Assembly: GCA_963640745.1 (NCBI GenBank)
Contig: CAVIBB010000009.1
Location: 1-36,674 of the forward strand
Source: Paratractidigestivibacter sp963640745
GTDB taxonomy: Bacteria; Actinomycetota; Coriobacteriia; Coriobacteriales; Atopobiaceae
Direction of reading: 5' to 3'
DNA length: 36,674 nucleotides
The notes beneath the pieces were generated by a model. That model had not been told where the DNA came from, did not search any database, and was given only the letters and a program-made list of their open reading frames with translations. Both the position numbers and the translations under genes were made by a program. Shown here in pieces: positions 23,628 to 30,617 of the stretch; positions within the stretch are counted from its first letter, which is position 1; each line of letters starts with the position of its first letter.

Positions 23628-24071
23628 CTAAATCGTCTTCAGCTGCTCGAGCACCGAGGAAAGCGCGGTGTACATCTCCTCGCGCCTCGACGGAGTAAGG
23701 CCGCTGCCGGCCGCGGAGACGATGTTGCGGATGATGTCGTCGACCTCGACCATGGCGGCATGGCCCTTCTCGGTGAGGCGAACGGGCGCGCGGTAACGGC
23801 CGGTCGCGCCAGGCTCGTCCTCCCCCACCTCGACAAACCCCTCGTCCGAGAGCCGGCTAATCACGCGCGACACGGCCGCCCGGTCGATGCCGGCCGCACG
23901 CGCGAGCTCGGCAGACGTCAGGCCCTCGGGGTGCTTCTGAAGGTTGTAGACACACATCAGGTCGCCGCCGCGCAGGCCGAAGCGACCGAGCTCGGCGGTC
24001 TTGATGCGCTGAATCTCCTTCTCGATGGCGGTGATGAGGCCTACGAAGTCCTCAAAGCGCTCCTCGAACAC
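23628..24071 (-). CDS. MarR family transcriptional regulator
   Basis: 147 residues with a winged helix: GLTSAELARAAGIDRAAVSRVISRLSDEGFVEV, then the wing RAPVRLTEKG. Helices at both ends would dimerize. I place the start at the GTG at 24071, which has a near-perfect SD (AAGGAGG) 5 nt upstream. The frame stays open upstream through weak starts, but those codons overlap the promoter and two palindromes. Autoregulation is likely; degV downstream may be in the same transcript. The ligand is unknown. Confidence 0.88.
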   Translation of the reverse strand: MFEERFEDFVGLITAIEKEIQRIKTAELGRFGLRGGDLMCVYNLQKHPEGLTSAELARAAGIDRAAVSRVISRLSDEGFVEVGEDEPGATGRYRAPVRLTEKGHAAMVEVDDIIRNIVSAAGSGLTPSRREEMYTALSSVLEQLKTI

Positions 24072-24121
24072 GGTCCCTCCTTGGATCGCGGCAAAGCGCA
24101 AGCATTGCGCCCGTGCTGCTT

Positions 24122-24164
24122 GTTGACACATCAACAGTAAGGTCATCTTTATTGATTCGTCAAC
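24122..24164 (-). promoter_or_regulatory. marR promoter with two TTGA-N4-TCAA sites
   Basis: Two palindromes of the same form lie 29 bp apart: GTTGA-CACA-TCAAC (24122-24135) and TTGA-TTCG-TCAA (24152-24163). On the minus strand the upstream one contains TTGACG, a good -35 box, with a weak -10 17 bp further (TTACTG). The paired sites in its own promoter are the expected arrangement for an autoregulating MarR dimer. Confidence 0.6.
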
Positions 24165-24210
24165 TAATTCGCGACCTATACACAACTCCAACGGGCCCCG
24201 AGCGCCTTAC

Positions 24211-24376
24211 GTGCACAGAAAATCGAGGTTCTGCGTGCTTTGTTGTAGCTTTGATGTACTCTCGGCAGCCTGCGACCTGCGGTTTTGCAAATTCCAACCC
24301 CTCGCGAGACCTTCTAGGCGGCCCCGCTACTCGCCAAACCCTCCAGAAAGCACGCAGGATCTCGATTTTTTGATCA
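24211..24376. repeat. 166-bp inverted-repeat element, copy 2
   Basis: Second copy of the element at 11452-11617, with identical length and very similar ends. Its own ends are near-perfect inverted repeats: the left AAATCGAGGTTCTGCGTGCTTT matches the reverse complement of the right end in 20 of 22 positions. It lies upstream of the marR promoter, downstream of the minus-strand DUF2798 gene. On either strand the folded transcript would end in a U-rich tail, so it might terminate transcription in both directions. It contains no ORF of note. Confidence 0.8.
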
Positions 24377-24439
24377 CTCGAGCCAGAAATCGTCACTACA
24401 CGCCCCGCACCGGTCACATTAACGTGCGGTCGCGCACAC

Positions 24440-24479
24440 AAAAGAGCGGCGAGGCTGCGTCAGCAGCCCCGCCGCTCTT
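24440..24479 (-). terminator. Terminator after minus-strand DUF2798 gene
   Basis: AAGAGCGGCG (24442-24451) pairs with CGCCGCTCTT (24470-24479), with an inner GGCTGC/GCAGCC stem around GTCA. On the minus strand it is followed by TTTTG. Confidence 0.88.
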
Positions 24480-24502
24480 CAAAAGCTCTTTGCGACCCGC
24501 GG

Positions 24503-25006
24503 CTACGCCTCGGCGACCGGCTGCGCGAGCACGGTTCCCTCGGGGAACGCGCGGCGGAACAGGAAGCGGGCGATGGGACCCGCGACCAGCAGGTTCCACG
24601 GCAGCGCCATGACGAAGTTCCAGGGGATGTTGGTAAGCCAAGCCATCGGCACGACGGCGAGCGTGCCGGCGTGGAAGGCGCCCTCGAAGGCGCCGTAGAG
24701 GCTCATGATAAAGACCATCGGGAAGACCATGCAGGTAGAGACGGCGAGCGTCATCGCGCGCGGGCTGGACTTGCCCGGCGTCACCAGGTGCTTGAAGGCG
24801 AAGCCCTTGGCCAGCGGGCTCGCCACGAACCAGTCGCACAGCATGGCGAAGATGTATGCGGGCGGGAAGCCGATCCACGCGTCGACGATGACCTCACCGG
24901 TCAGGGCGCCGTGCTGACGCGCCACATTGTAGATGCTCATCCAAAGCACCATCAGGAAGCACATGATGAAGGTGAACAGAAGGCTCTCACGCTTGTTCTT
25001 GGGCAT
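24503..25006 (-). CDS. DUF2798 membrane protein A
   Basis: 167 residues with about four membrane segments in two similar halves. Each half has the pattern hydrophobic helix, then PLAKGFAF or PIARFLF at the membrane boundary, as in the DUF2798 family. The function is unknown. The ATG at 25006 follows an AGGAG by about 11 nt, a long spacing that may weaken translation. A paralogue is encoded divergently at 25346; the two share SPLAKGFAF / SPAAKHFAF and NFVMALPWNLLVAGPIAR / NFIMALPLQLIIVGPLSR, so they arose by duplication. Confidence 0.85.
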   Translation of the reverse strand: MPKNKRESLLFTFIMCFLMVLWMSIYNVARQHGALTGEVIVDAWIGFPPAYIFAMLCDWFVASPLAKGFAFKHLVTPGKSSPRAMTLAVSTCMVFPMVFIMSLYGAFEGAFHAGTLAVVPMAWLTNIPWNFVMALPWNLLVAGPIARFLFRRAFPEGTVLAQPVAEA

Positions 25007-25178
25007 AAAGAAAAACACTCCTCTAAGGTTGAAGTCCTGTCTCGACGGGGCGCCCACCGCCCAAAGGCGAACGTCCCGGAGCCAGCGCAGCGCAGGCCAT
25101 ACTACGCCATGCGACGCCCGCTTCGTAAGCGGAAAGTTTGTGAAGATACGCCCTGAGCTGGGGAATATTTGCGCTATA

Positions 25179-25226
25179 GTTGCGAGCTGTTCGCGCGCGA
25201 TGGCGCAATCGCGTGCGGCCGCAACA
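25179..25226 (+). other. Leader hairpin upstream of DUF2798 protein B
   Basis: GTTGCG at the 5' side pairs with CGCAAC at the 3' side around an inner CGCGCGAT/ATCGCGTG stem, forming a hairpin of about 48 nt in the probable leader of the plus-strand DUF2798 gene. TATAGT just upstream (about 25174-25179) may be the -10 box. A terminator and a competing small hairpin follow. Confidence 0.5.
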
Positions 25227-25243
25227 CACATATGCGCCAAGCG

Positions 25244-25297
25244 AGACATTAAATGTCGCCCCACCACTGTCAGACGGAGGGGCGGCATTTCTTTTTT
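25244..25297 (+). terminator. Terminator with competing hairpin in DUF2798-B leader
   Basis: AAATGTCGCCCC (25251-25262) pairs with GGGGCGGCATTT (25279-25290) through 12 bp with one wobble, followed by C and six T. It is 49 nt before the start codon at 25346. The 5' arm is also part of a small palindrome GACAT-TAA-ATGTC (25245-25257), which would exclude the terminator. That is the layout of an attenuator or riboswitch; no known aptamer is recognized upstream. Confidence 0.75.
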
Positions 25298-25345
25298 GAA
25301 TCGACGCGGCGCAAAGAAAAGCCAGGCCGAAAGGAGCCGCCCTTT

Positions 25346-25885
25346 ATGCAGCACAAGCGCATGCCCCAAAGCAAGATCGAGTCTCTCGTGTTCACCGCCA
25401 TCACCGCATTCTTCATGGTCTACTTCATGACCCTGTACAACACGGTGTTGGCAACCGGGAGCTTTACCAACCACACCTTCCTCATCGCGCTGCAGAGCAT
25501 GTGGCTCGAGTACGTGCTCATCTTCCTGTGCGCCTACTTCATCTCGAGCCCGGCGGCCAAGCACTTCGCCTTCCAGGTGGTGCGCCCCGGCGACCGGCAG
25601 ATCTACGTCATCCTCTGTATCCAGGCCTTTACCGTGATCTGCCAGGTAGCGCTCGCAAGCATCCTGGGCGTGTGGCACGGCTACGGCTTCACGCGCCAGG
25701 TCCTCCCCGACTACATCATGACCTACTGCCGCAACTTCATCATGGCGCTGCCGCTGCAGCTCATCATCGTGGGCCCGCTCTCGCGCGCCATCTTCCGCGC
25801 CATCTACGGCCGCGCCGAGCAGGAGCGCCTCGACGCCGAGGACGAGGCCGAGACCCGCGCCGAGCTCGCCGACAACCCCCGCTAG
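25346..25885 (+). CDS. DUF2798 membrane protein B
   Basis: 179 residues, paralogous to the divergent DUF2798 protein A. About four membrane helices (FTAITAFFMVYFMTLYN, MWLEYVLIFLCAYFI, IQAFTVICQVALASI, NFIMALPLQLIIVGPL) precede a charged cytoplasmic tail rich in Glu/Asp/Arg. The function is unknown. The ATG at 25346 has SD AAGGAG. Its leader carries a terminator with a competing hairpin, suggesting regulated read-through. Promoters for the two paralogues share one 339-nt gap. Confidence 0.87.
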   Translation: MQHKRMPQSKIESLVFTAITAFFMVYFMTLYNTVLATGSFTNHTFLIALQSMWLEYVLIFLCAYFISSPAAKHFAFQVVRPGDRQIYVILCIQAFTVICQVALASILGVWHGYGFTRQVLPDYIMTYCRNFIMALPLQLIIVGPLSRAIFRAIYGRAEQERLDAEDEAETRAELADNPR

Positions 25886-25975
25886 CCACTTGGGACGGCT
25901 TTTCGCCGACCTCGAGCACGGCCCCGCCCGCGTAACGAGCTGAATAACACCCGCCGCCTTTCTCGTCATCGCATG

Positions 25976-26020
25976 CAGGCCCGATTCTCGCAGTGGCAGA
26001 ATCGGGCCTGTTCTTTTCTC
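25976..26020 (+). terminator. Terminator directly ahead of aminotransferase gene
   Basis: CAGGCCCGATTCT (25976-25988) pairs perfectly with AGAATCGGGCCTG (25998-26010) around a 9-nt loop, then TTCTTTTCTC. It ends only 18 nt before the aminotransferase ATG at 26038. It may close the DUF2798-B transcript, but no promoter fits between it and the aminotransferase. The aminotransferase must be read through it, so an attenuator role is possible. Confidence 0.8.
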
Positions 26021-26037
26021 GACCCAAGGAGACGAGC

Positions 26038-27204
26038 ATGCAAGACCTCAGCCAGCGCACCTCCCGGTTCACGGACTCCGTGATCCGCCGCATGACGCGC
26101 ATCTCTGCGCAGCACGACGCCATCAACCTCTCGCAGGGATTCCCCGACTTCGACCCGCCGAAGGAAATCCTCGACCGCCTCGCCGAGGTCGCCTACACCG
26201 GCCCCCACCAGTACGCCATTACCTGGGGCGCGCCGAACTTCCGCGCGGCGCTCGCCGCCAAGCAGGCCCCGCGCATGGGCCTCGACATCGACCCCGAGAC
26301 CCAGATCGTGGTCACCTGCGGCTCCACCGAGGCCATGATGTGCTCCGTCATGACGGTCACGAACCCCGGGGACCGCATCGTCGTGTTCTCCCCGTTCTAC
26401 GAGAATTACGGCGCCGACGCCATCCTCTGCGGCGCCGAGCCCACCTACGTCGAGCTGCGCGCGCCCGAGTTCACCTTCGACGAGGCCGAGCTCGAGGCGG
26501 CCTGCGCGATGCCGGGCACCAAGGCCCTTATCCTCTGCAACCCGTCGAACCCCACGGGGCACGTCTTTACGCGCCCTGAGCTCGAGTTCATTGCGCGCAT
26601 GGCACAGAAGCACGACCTGTGGGTCATCACCGACGAGGTCTACGAGCACATCGTCTACGCCCCTTACGAGCACATCTATTTTGCGAGCCTGCCCGGCATG
26701 GCCGAGCGCGCCCTCAGCTGCAGCTCGCTTTCCAAGACCTACTCCATGACCGGGTGGCGCCTGGGCTATGTGATCGGGTCGCCCGAGGTCATCGACCGCG
26801 CGCGCAAGGTGCACGACTTTCTGACCGTGGGCGCCGCGGCCCCGCTGATGGAGGCCGCCGTCGCCGGGCTCACGCTCCCGCAAAGCTACTACGACCAGAT
26901 CGCCGAGCTCTACACGCACAAGCGCGATCTTTTCTGCAACGGCCTGCGCGCCCTCGGATTCAGCTTCGTCGAGCCCCAGGGCGCCTACTACGTCATGGCC
27001 GACGTCTCCGAGCTCGGCTATGAATCCGACTACGATTGCGCCTGCGACCTTATTAAGAAGGTCGGTGTAGGAACGGTGCCCGCGAGCTGCTTCTTCAACG
27101 CGCCCGAGAACCGCTTCGTGCGCTTCCACTTCGCCAAGTCCGACGAGGTCCTCAAGGCCGCCCTCGATCGCCTCGACGGCTGGCAAGAAAAGATGCGCGC
27201 GTAG
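26038..27204 (+). CDS. PLP-dependent aminotransferase, class I/II
   Basis: 388 residues, fold type I. The PLP lysine is in SSLSKTYSMTGWRLGY; other marks are INLSQGFPDFDPPKEI, the CNPSNPTGHV loop, ITDEVYEHIVY and the substrate-carboxylate arginine in NRFVRFHFAK. The wording is like the aspartate/aromatic/kynurenine aminotransferase branch, and specificity cannot be fixed from sequence. It lies just upstream of a tryptophan-attenuated transporter operon, which makes an aromatic amino acid a fair guess. The ATG at 26038 has SD AAGGAG. The open frame upstream to 25993 crosses the terminator hairpin. Confidence 0.9.
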   Translation: MQDLSQRTSRFTDSVIRRMTRISAQHDAINLSQGFPDFDPPKEILDRLAEVAYTGPHQYAITWGAPNFRAALAAKQAPRMGLDIDPETQIVVTCGSTEAMMCSVMTVTNPGDRIVVFSPFYENYGADAILCGAEPTYVELRAPEFTFDEAELEAACAMPGTKALILCNPSNPTGHVFTRPELEFIARMAQKHDLWVITDEVYEHIVYAPYEHIYFASLPGMAERALSCSSLSKTYSMTGWRLGYVIGSPEVIDRARKVHDFLTVGAAAPLMEAAVAGLTLPQSYYDQIAELYTHKRDLFCNGLRALGFSFVEPQGAYYVMADVSELGYESDYDCACDLIKKVGVGTVPASCFFNAPENRFVRFHFAKSDEVLKAALDRLDGWQEKMRA

Positions 27205-27231
27205 AGCGTCTGCTTGACGGCAGTTCACAAA

Positions 27232-27279
27232 GCGTTAACGCAATGAGGGTTGCGTCGGCTCACTCCACCGGAGTAAAGT
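27232..27279 (+). promoter_or_regulatory. Candidate promoter of the tryptophan leader
   Basis: TTGCGT (27250-27255) and TAAAGT (27274-27279) are 18 bp apart and would start transcription about 40 nt before the leader peptide. A perfect palindrome GCGTTAACGC (27232-27241) lies just upstream and may be a regulator site. The boxes match the sigma-70 consensus only partly. Confidence 0.4.
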
Positions 27280-27325
27280 GGGCGCCAACGCGCAGACAAC
27301 GATACCAAGGGAGAGGAGCGCCAAA

Positions 27326-27388
27326 ATGTCCAAGCACATGAACAACAACTGGTGGTGGCGCAACTCGATTACCTTCGGTCAGTCGTGA
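27326..27388 (+). CDS. Tryptophan leader peptide (attenuator, WWW)
   Basis: A 20-codon ORF, MSKHMNNNWWWRNSITFGQS, with a strong SD (GGGAGAGGAG) 6 nt upstream. Three consecutive TGG codons at 27350-27358 would stall the ribosome when tryptophanyl-tRNA is scarce. TGGCGC (27356-27361) plus ACTC (27363-27366), over and after the Trp codons, can pair with GCGCCA (27397-27402) and GAGT (27387-27390). An alternative TCGCG/CGCGA hairpin (27395-27399 with 27409-27413) and a strong terminator follow. NNWWWR-type peptides are known trp leaders in Actinobacteria. Here the peptide precedes two TrpP-like transporter genes, not biosynthetic genes. It is too short for most gene finders. Confidence 0.9.
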   Translation: MSKHMNNNWWWRNSITFGQS

Positions 27389-27420
27389 GTCTCGTCGCGC
27401 CATAATTTCGCGAACTTGGA

Positions 27421-27451
27421 GGGCTCCCGGTTTGACCGGGGGCCCTTTTTT
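27421..27451 (+). terminator. Attenuator terminator before TrpP-like gene
   Basis: GGGCTCCCGG (27421-27430) pairs with CCGGGGGCCC (27436-27445) through 10 bp with one wobble, followed by six T. It lies 33 nt after the leader-peptide stop and 33 nt before the ATG at 27484, as expected for the 3:4 stem of a peptide attenuator. Sequence next to the leader's SD (GGAGCGCCAA, 27316-27325) can also pair with TTGGAGGGCTCC across the terminator 5' arm. Confidence 0.93.
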
Positions 27452-27483
27452 GTTCACCCAACACGCTCTAAGGAGAGAAGAAC

Positions 27484-28056
27484 ATGTCCGACCAGAACAC
27501 CAACCAGGAAGCCCGCACCGTCACCTCCGTCGACCACGGGACCCTCGACCTCAAGGCCCTCACCCTCTACGCCATCCTGCTCGCCGCCGGCTTCGTCCTC
27601 AACATGACCGTCTCCAAGTTCTTCAGCGGCCTCACGGGCGGCATCCTCTCGCCCGAGTTCATCATCGCCGCCTTCTGCCTCGAGATCCTCATCCTCAAAC
27701 CCAACCTGGGCCAGGCCGCGATCATCGGCCTGCTCGCCGGCGTCGTGATCCAGATCACCGCCTCCGTCAAGGGCCCCGACCTCATCGCCGAGCCCGTCGC
27801 CGCCGTCGTGATGGCCCTCATCGTCAAGGCCCTCGACAAGAGCGGCGCCAAGGCGGCCCTCCCGCTCGTCGGCACCTTCGTGGTCACCTGCATCTCCGGC
27901 CTCATCTATGCCGCCATCTTCGCCTGCCTCGTCCAGCGCAACCCCGCCCTCATCGGCGTGATGGCCCCTGTCGTCGCCGCCACCGGCGTCTGCAACGCCA
28001 TCATCGTCGCCGCGCTCTTCATCCCCGTGAAGAAGGCCCTCAAGCTCAACGACTAG
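27484..28056 (+). CDS. TrpP-like ECF substrate-binding (S) component 1
   Basis: 190-residue membrane protein with about six helices: LKALTLYAILLAAGFVLNMTVSKFF starts the first, and ITASVKGPDLIAEPVAAVVMALIVK matches the S-component pattern of TrpP-type proteins. It should bind extracellular tryptophan and dock on the EcfAA'T energizer encoded downstream. It is the first gene after the Trp attenuator, which independently supports tryptophan as the substrate. The ATG at 27484 has SD AAGGAG. A close paralogue follows 90 nt downstream. Confidence 0.82.
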   Translation: MSDQNTNQEARTVTSVDHGTLDLKALTLYAILLAAGFVLNMTVSKFFSGLTGGILSPEFIIAAFCLEILILKPNLGQAAIIGLLAGVVIQITASVKGPDLIAEPVAAVVMALIVKALDKSGAKAALPLVGTFVVTCISGLIYAAIFACLVQRNPALIGVMAPVVAATGVCNAIIVAALFIPVKKALKLND

Positions 28057-28146
28057 CAGCTCAAAAGCTCGCCGATCCTCAACCCGCAGCCCTCGACCCG
28101 CAACCCGCCCGCGGCCCGCAGCCGCCCCCCAGAAAGGAACCCCGCC
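28057..28146 (+). other. C-rich spacer with short direct repeats
   Basis: The 90-nt gap between the two S-component genes is unusually C-rich and carries repeated CCCGCAGCC / ACCCGCAACCC units (about 28083-28130). It holds no terminator. It resembles a Rho-loading type of sequence, or simply a slippage-prone spacer. The SD of the next gene (AAAGGAA) is at its end. Confidence 0.5.
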
Positions 28147-28695
28147 ATGTCCCAGCAGGCTCGCACCGTTACCGCCGACGCCAAGCAGTCCGGCATCATC
28201 GACATCAAGTCCCTCGTCCTTCTCGCCATCCTGCTCGCCGCCGGCTTCATCCTCAACATGACCATCGGCAACGCCGTCGCCATGATCGGCATCAAGCCGC
28301 AGTTCATCATCGCCGCCTACGCGCTCGCCATCCTGCTGACCGACGCCGGCTTCCTCCAGGCCGTCATCTTCGCCGTCATCTCGGCCTGCGTCTGCCAGCT
28401 CACCACCTCCATCCCCGGTCTGAACTTTGTCACCGAGGTCTGCGGTGCGCTCGCCATGGCCGCCCTCATCAAGCTGCAGCTCAACGTTGCCGGCAAGTCC
28501 GTGACCCCGCTCGTCGCGACCTTCGTGACGACCCTCATCTCGGGCGCGCTCTTTGCCGTGGCGGGCACGCTCATCATGGGCGCGGCGCTCGGGACCGTCG
28601 TCGTCAAGGTCCCGCTGGTGCTCGGCACCGCGGTCTTCAACGCCATCGTGGTCCAGGCGCTCTTCTTCCCGCTGCAGAAGGTCCTCGGCAAGTAG
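28147..28695 (+). CDS. TrpP-like ECF substrate-binding (S) component 2
   Basis: 182-residue paralogue of the preceding S component; the first helices are nearly the same (IDIKSLVLLAILLAAGFILNMTIG versus LDLKALTLYAILLAAGFVLNMTVS). The segment GIKPQFIIAAYALAILLT and CQLTTSIPGLNFVTEVCGALAMAALI closely follow TrpP proteins (xxMKPD..., LTTS.PG). It should bind tryptophan or a related aromatic compound. The ATG has SD AAAGGAA. It is followed by a terminator-like hairpin before the ATPase gene. Confidence 0.83.
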   Translation: MSQQARTVTADAKQSGIIDIKSLVLLAILLAAGFILNMTIGNAVAMIGIKPQFIIAAYALAILLTDAGFLQAVIFAVISACVCQLTTSIPGLNFVTEVCGALAMAALIKLQLNVAGKSVTPLVATFVTTLISGALFAVAGTLIMGAALGTVVVKVPLVLGTAVFNAIVVQALFFPLQKVLGK

Positions 28696-28714
28696 TTCTC
28701 GGGTACCATGTAAT

Positions 28715-28750
28715 GCGCCGGCCGACACGTTCAGGCCGGCGCTTCTTTTT
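28715..28750 (+). terminator. Internal terminator between S components and EcfA
   Basis: GCGCCGGCC (28715-28723) pairs perfectly with GGCCGGCGC (28734-28742) around a 10-nt loop, followed by TTCTTTTT. It lies 26 nt before the GTG start of the fused ATPase gene. Partial termination here would give more S component than energizer. Confidence 0.88.
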
Positions 28751-28775
28751 GTGGACGCTTAAGAAAGGCCCCGCA

Positions 28776-30617
28776 GTGAGCAACACAAGCAACTCGAAGC
28801 CGATCATCGAGCTCAAGGACGTCTCGTTCGCCTATGGCCAGGACGCGGCCCGCGCGCTCGACCACGTGAGCCTCACCGTCAACGAAGGCGAGTTCGTGGG
28901 CGTGATCGGCCCCTCGGGCGCCGGTAAGTCGACGCTCGCCGCCGTGATGAGCGGCGCCATCCCCCACCACTACACCGGCCAGCTCTTCGGCGCCACCCTC
29001 GTCGACGGCCGTGACACCTGCGAGGTCACCCTCACGGACATCAGCCGCGTGGTCGGCAGCGTCCTGCAGGACATCGACTCCCAGATGGTCGCCTCCGTGG
29101 TCGAGGACGAGATGCTCTTCGGCCTCGAGAACTACGGCGTGCCGCACGACCAGATCGAGGCGCGCATTACCCAGGCGCTCCAGACGGTCGGCATCGCCGA
29201 CTTGCGCGACCGCGAGATCGCCAAGCTTTCCGGCGGCCAGAAGCAGAAGGTCGCCATCGCCGCCATCCTCGCGCTGGCCCCGCGCGTGCTCGTGCTCGAC
29301 GAGCCCACCGCCGCTCTCGACCCGGCGAGCTCCACGCTCGTCTTCGACACCCTGCGCCAGGTCAACGAGGTGTCCGGCATCACGGTCGTGGTCATCGAGC
29401 AGAAGGTGGCGCTGCTGTGCGAGTACTGCGAGCGCGTGATCGTGCTCTCCGAGGGCAAGCTCGCCTACGACGGAGAGCCGCACGAGGTCTTCGGCCATGC
29501 GCGCGAGCTGCGGGCCATCGGCGTCGACAGCCCCCGCGTGGCAAGAATCGCCAACAGCCTGCGCGATCACGGCATCGTCGGAAAGATCGAGCGCCCGTGC
29601 CTGAACGTCTCCGAGGCAAAGGACCTCATCACCGGAATCCTGGGCAGCAAGTCCGACCAGCATGGCGCGACCTGCCCCCAGGCCGCGGGCGAGCGCTCGG
29701 GGCGCGACGTTTCTTCCCTCATACCGGAAGCAGTCAAGCCGACGCGTCCTTCTCGTCACAAGCCGACTGCGCGCCCTCACGCCGAGGGGGCCGACCCCGT
29801 GGTCGTGGTCGACAACGTGACCTTTGCCTACCCCAACCACGGCGACTCCGTGACCGGCCTCAACATGCGCGTCTACCCCGGCGAGCTCGTGGGCGTCATC
29901 GGCCAGAACGGCGCCGGCAAGACGACCCTCACCAAGCTGCTCAACGGCCTGCTTCACCCCAAGTCCGGCGCGGTCCGCATCGCGGGGCTGGACACGCGCG
30001 AGGTCCCCACCAGCACGATTGCCGCCCACTGCGCCACGCTCTTCCAGAACCCGGACCGCCAGATCTGCAAAGACACGGTGCTCGAGGAGGTCGCCTTCGG
30101 CCTCACGCTGCACGGCGTGCCGCAAAACGAGGCCGAGCGCCGCGCCGCCGAGGTGATCGCCCGCTTCGACCTGCCGGCGAACGAGTCGCCCTTCTCGCTT
30201 TCGCGCGGGCAGCGCCAGATGGTCGCCCTGGCCAGCGTCGTGGTCCTCGACCCGCAGGTGGTGCTTCTCGACGAGCCGACGAGCGGCCTCGACTACCGCG
30301 AGTGCATGACGGTCATGGAGACCGTGCGCGAGATGGCCGAGCGCGGCTGCGCCGTCATCATGGTCTGCCACGACATGGAGGTGGTGAGCGACTTCGCCGA
30401 GCGCGTCGTCGTCATGACCAAGGGCAAGATCGCCGCGCGCGACGAGGCGAACGCGGTCTTTGCCAACGATGAGCTCATGGCGGCCGCCTACGTGGAGCCT
30501 CCGCAGGTCATCGCCCTGTCCAAGAAGCTCGCGGCGGACTTCTCGCCCGAATTCGCGGGCATTAGCCAAGTTTCCGGCATCGTCGACCTCGTGGAGGAGA
30601 TGGTCAATCGTGGGTAG
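28776..30617 (+). CDS. Fused ECF transporter ATPase EcfA1-EcfA2
   Basis: 613 residues with two complete ABC ATPase domains. The first has Walker A GPSGAGKS, signature KLSGGQKQKVAIAA and Walker B VLVLDEPTAALD. The second (from about residue 340) has GQNGAGKT, the variant signature SLSRGQRQMVALAS and VVLLDEPTSGLD with the H-loop in VCHDMEV. A low-complexity linker (about 280-338) joins them. It energizes vitamin/amino-acid uptake with EcfT. I chose the GTG at 28776 (SD AAAGG, then SNTSNSKPIIELKDVSFAYG); the frame is open far upstream but overlaps the S-component genes and the terminator. The stop overlaps the ecfT start. Confidence 0.93.
   Translation: MSNTSNSKPIIELKDVSFAYGQDAARALDHVSLTVNEGEFVGVIGPSGAGKSTLAAVMSGAIPHHYTGQLFGATLVDGRDTCEVTLTDISRVVGSVLQDIDSQMVASVVEDEMLFGLENYGVPHDQIEARITQALQTVGIADLRDREIAKLSGGQKQKVAIAAILALAPRVLVLDEPTAALDPASSTLVFDTLRQVNEVSGITVVVIEQKVALLCEYCERVIVLSEGKLAYDGEPHEVFGHARELRAIGVDSPRVARIANSLRDHGIVGKIERPCLNVSEAKDLITGILGSKSDQHGATCPQAAGERSGRDVSSLIPEAVKPTRPSRHKPTARPHAEGADPVVVVDNVTFAYPNHGDSVTGLNMRVYPGELVGVIGQNGAGKTTLTKLLNGLLHPKSGAVRIAGLDTREVPTSTIAAHCATLFQNPDRQICKDTVLEEVAFGLTLHGVPQNEAERRAAEVIARFDLPANESPFSLSRGQRQMVALASVVVLDPQVVLLDEPTSGLDYRECMTVMETVREMAERGCAVIMVCHDMEVVSDFAERVVVMTKGKIAARDEANAVFANDELMAAAYVEPPQVIALSKKLAADFSPEFAGISQVSGIVDLVEEMVNRG

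Noticed and set aside
24072..24191. Longer MarR form starting at TTG 24191 or ATG 24146/24131
   Set aside because: These starts lie in the promoter and palindromes; the GTG at 24071 has a near-perfect SD.
25886..26037. Possible second Trp leader peptide or T-box before the aminotransferase
   Set aside because: The short frame starting at 25973 has no SD and one Trp codon, and no T-box GGTGG block is present.
27432..28775. Long N-terminal extension of the fused EcfA gene, including an ATG at 28714
   Set aside because: It runs through both S-component genes and a terminator stem; the GTG at 28776 has an SD and the normal N-terminus.
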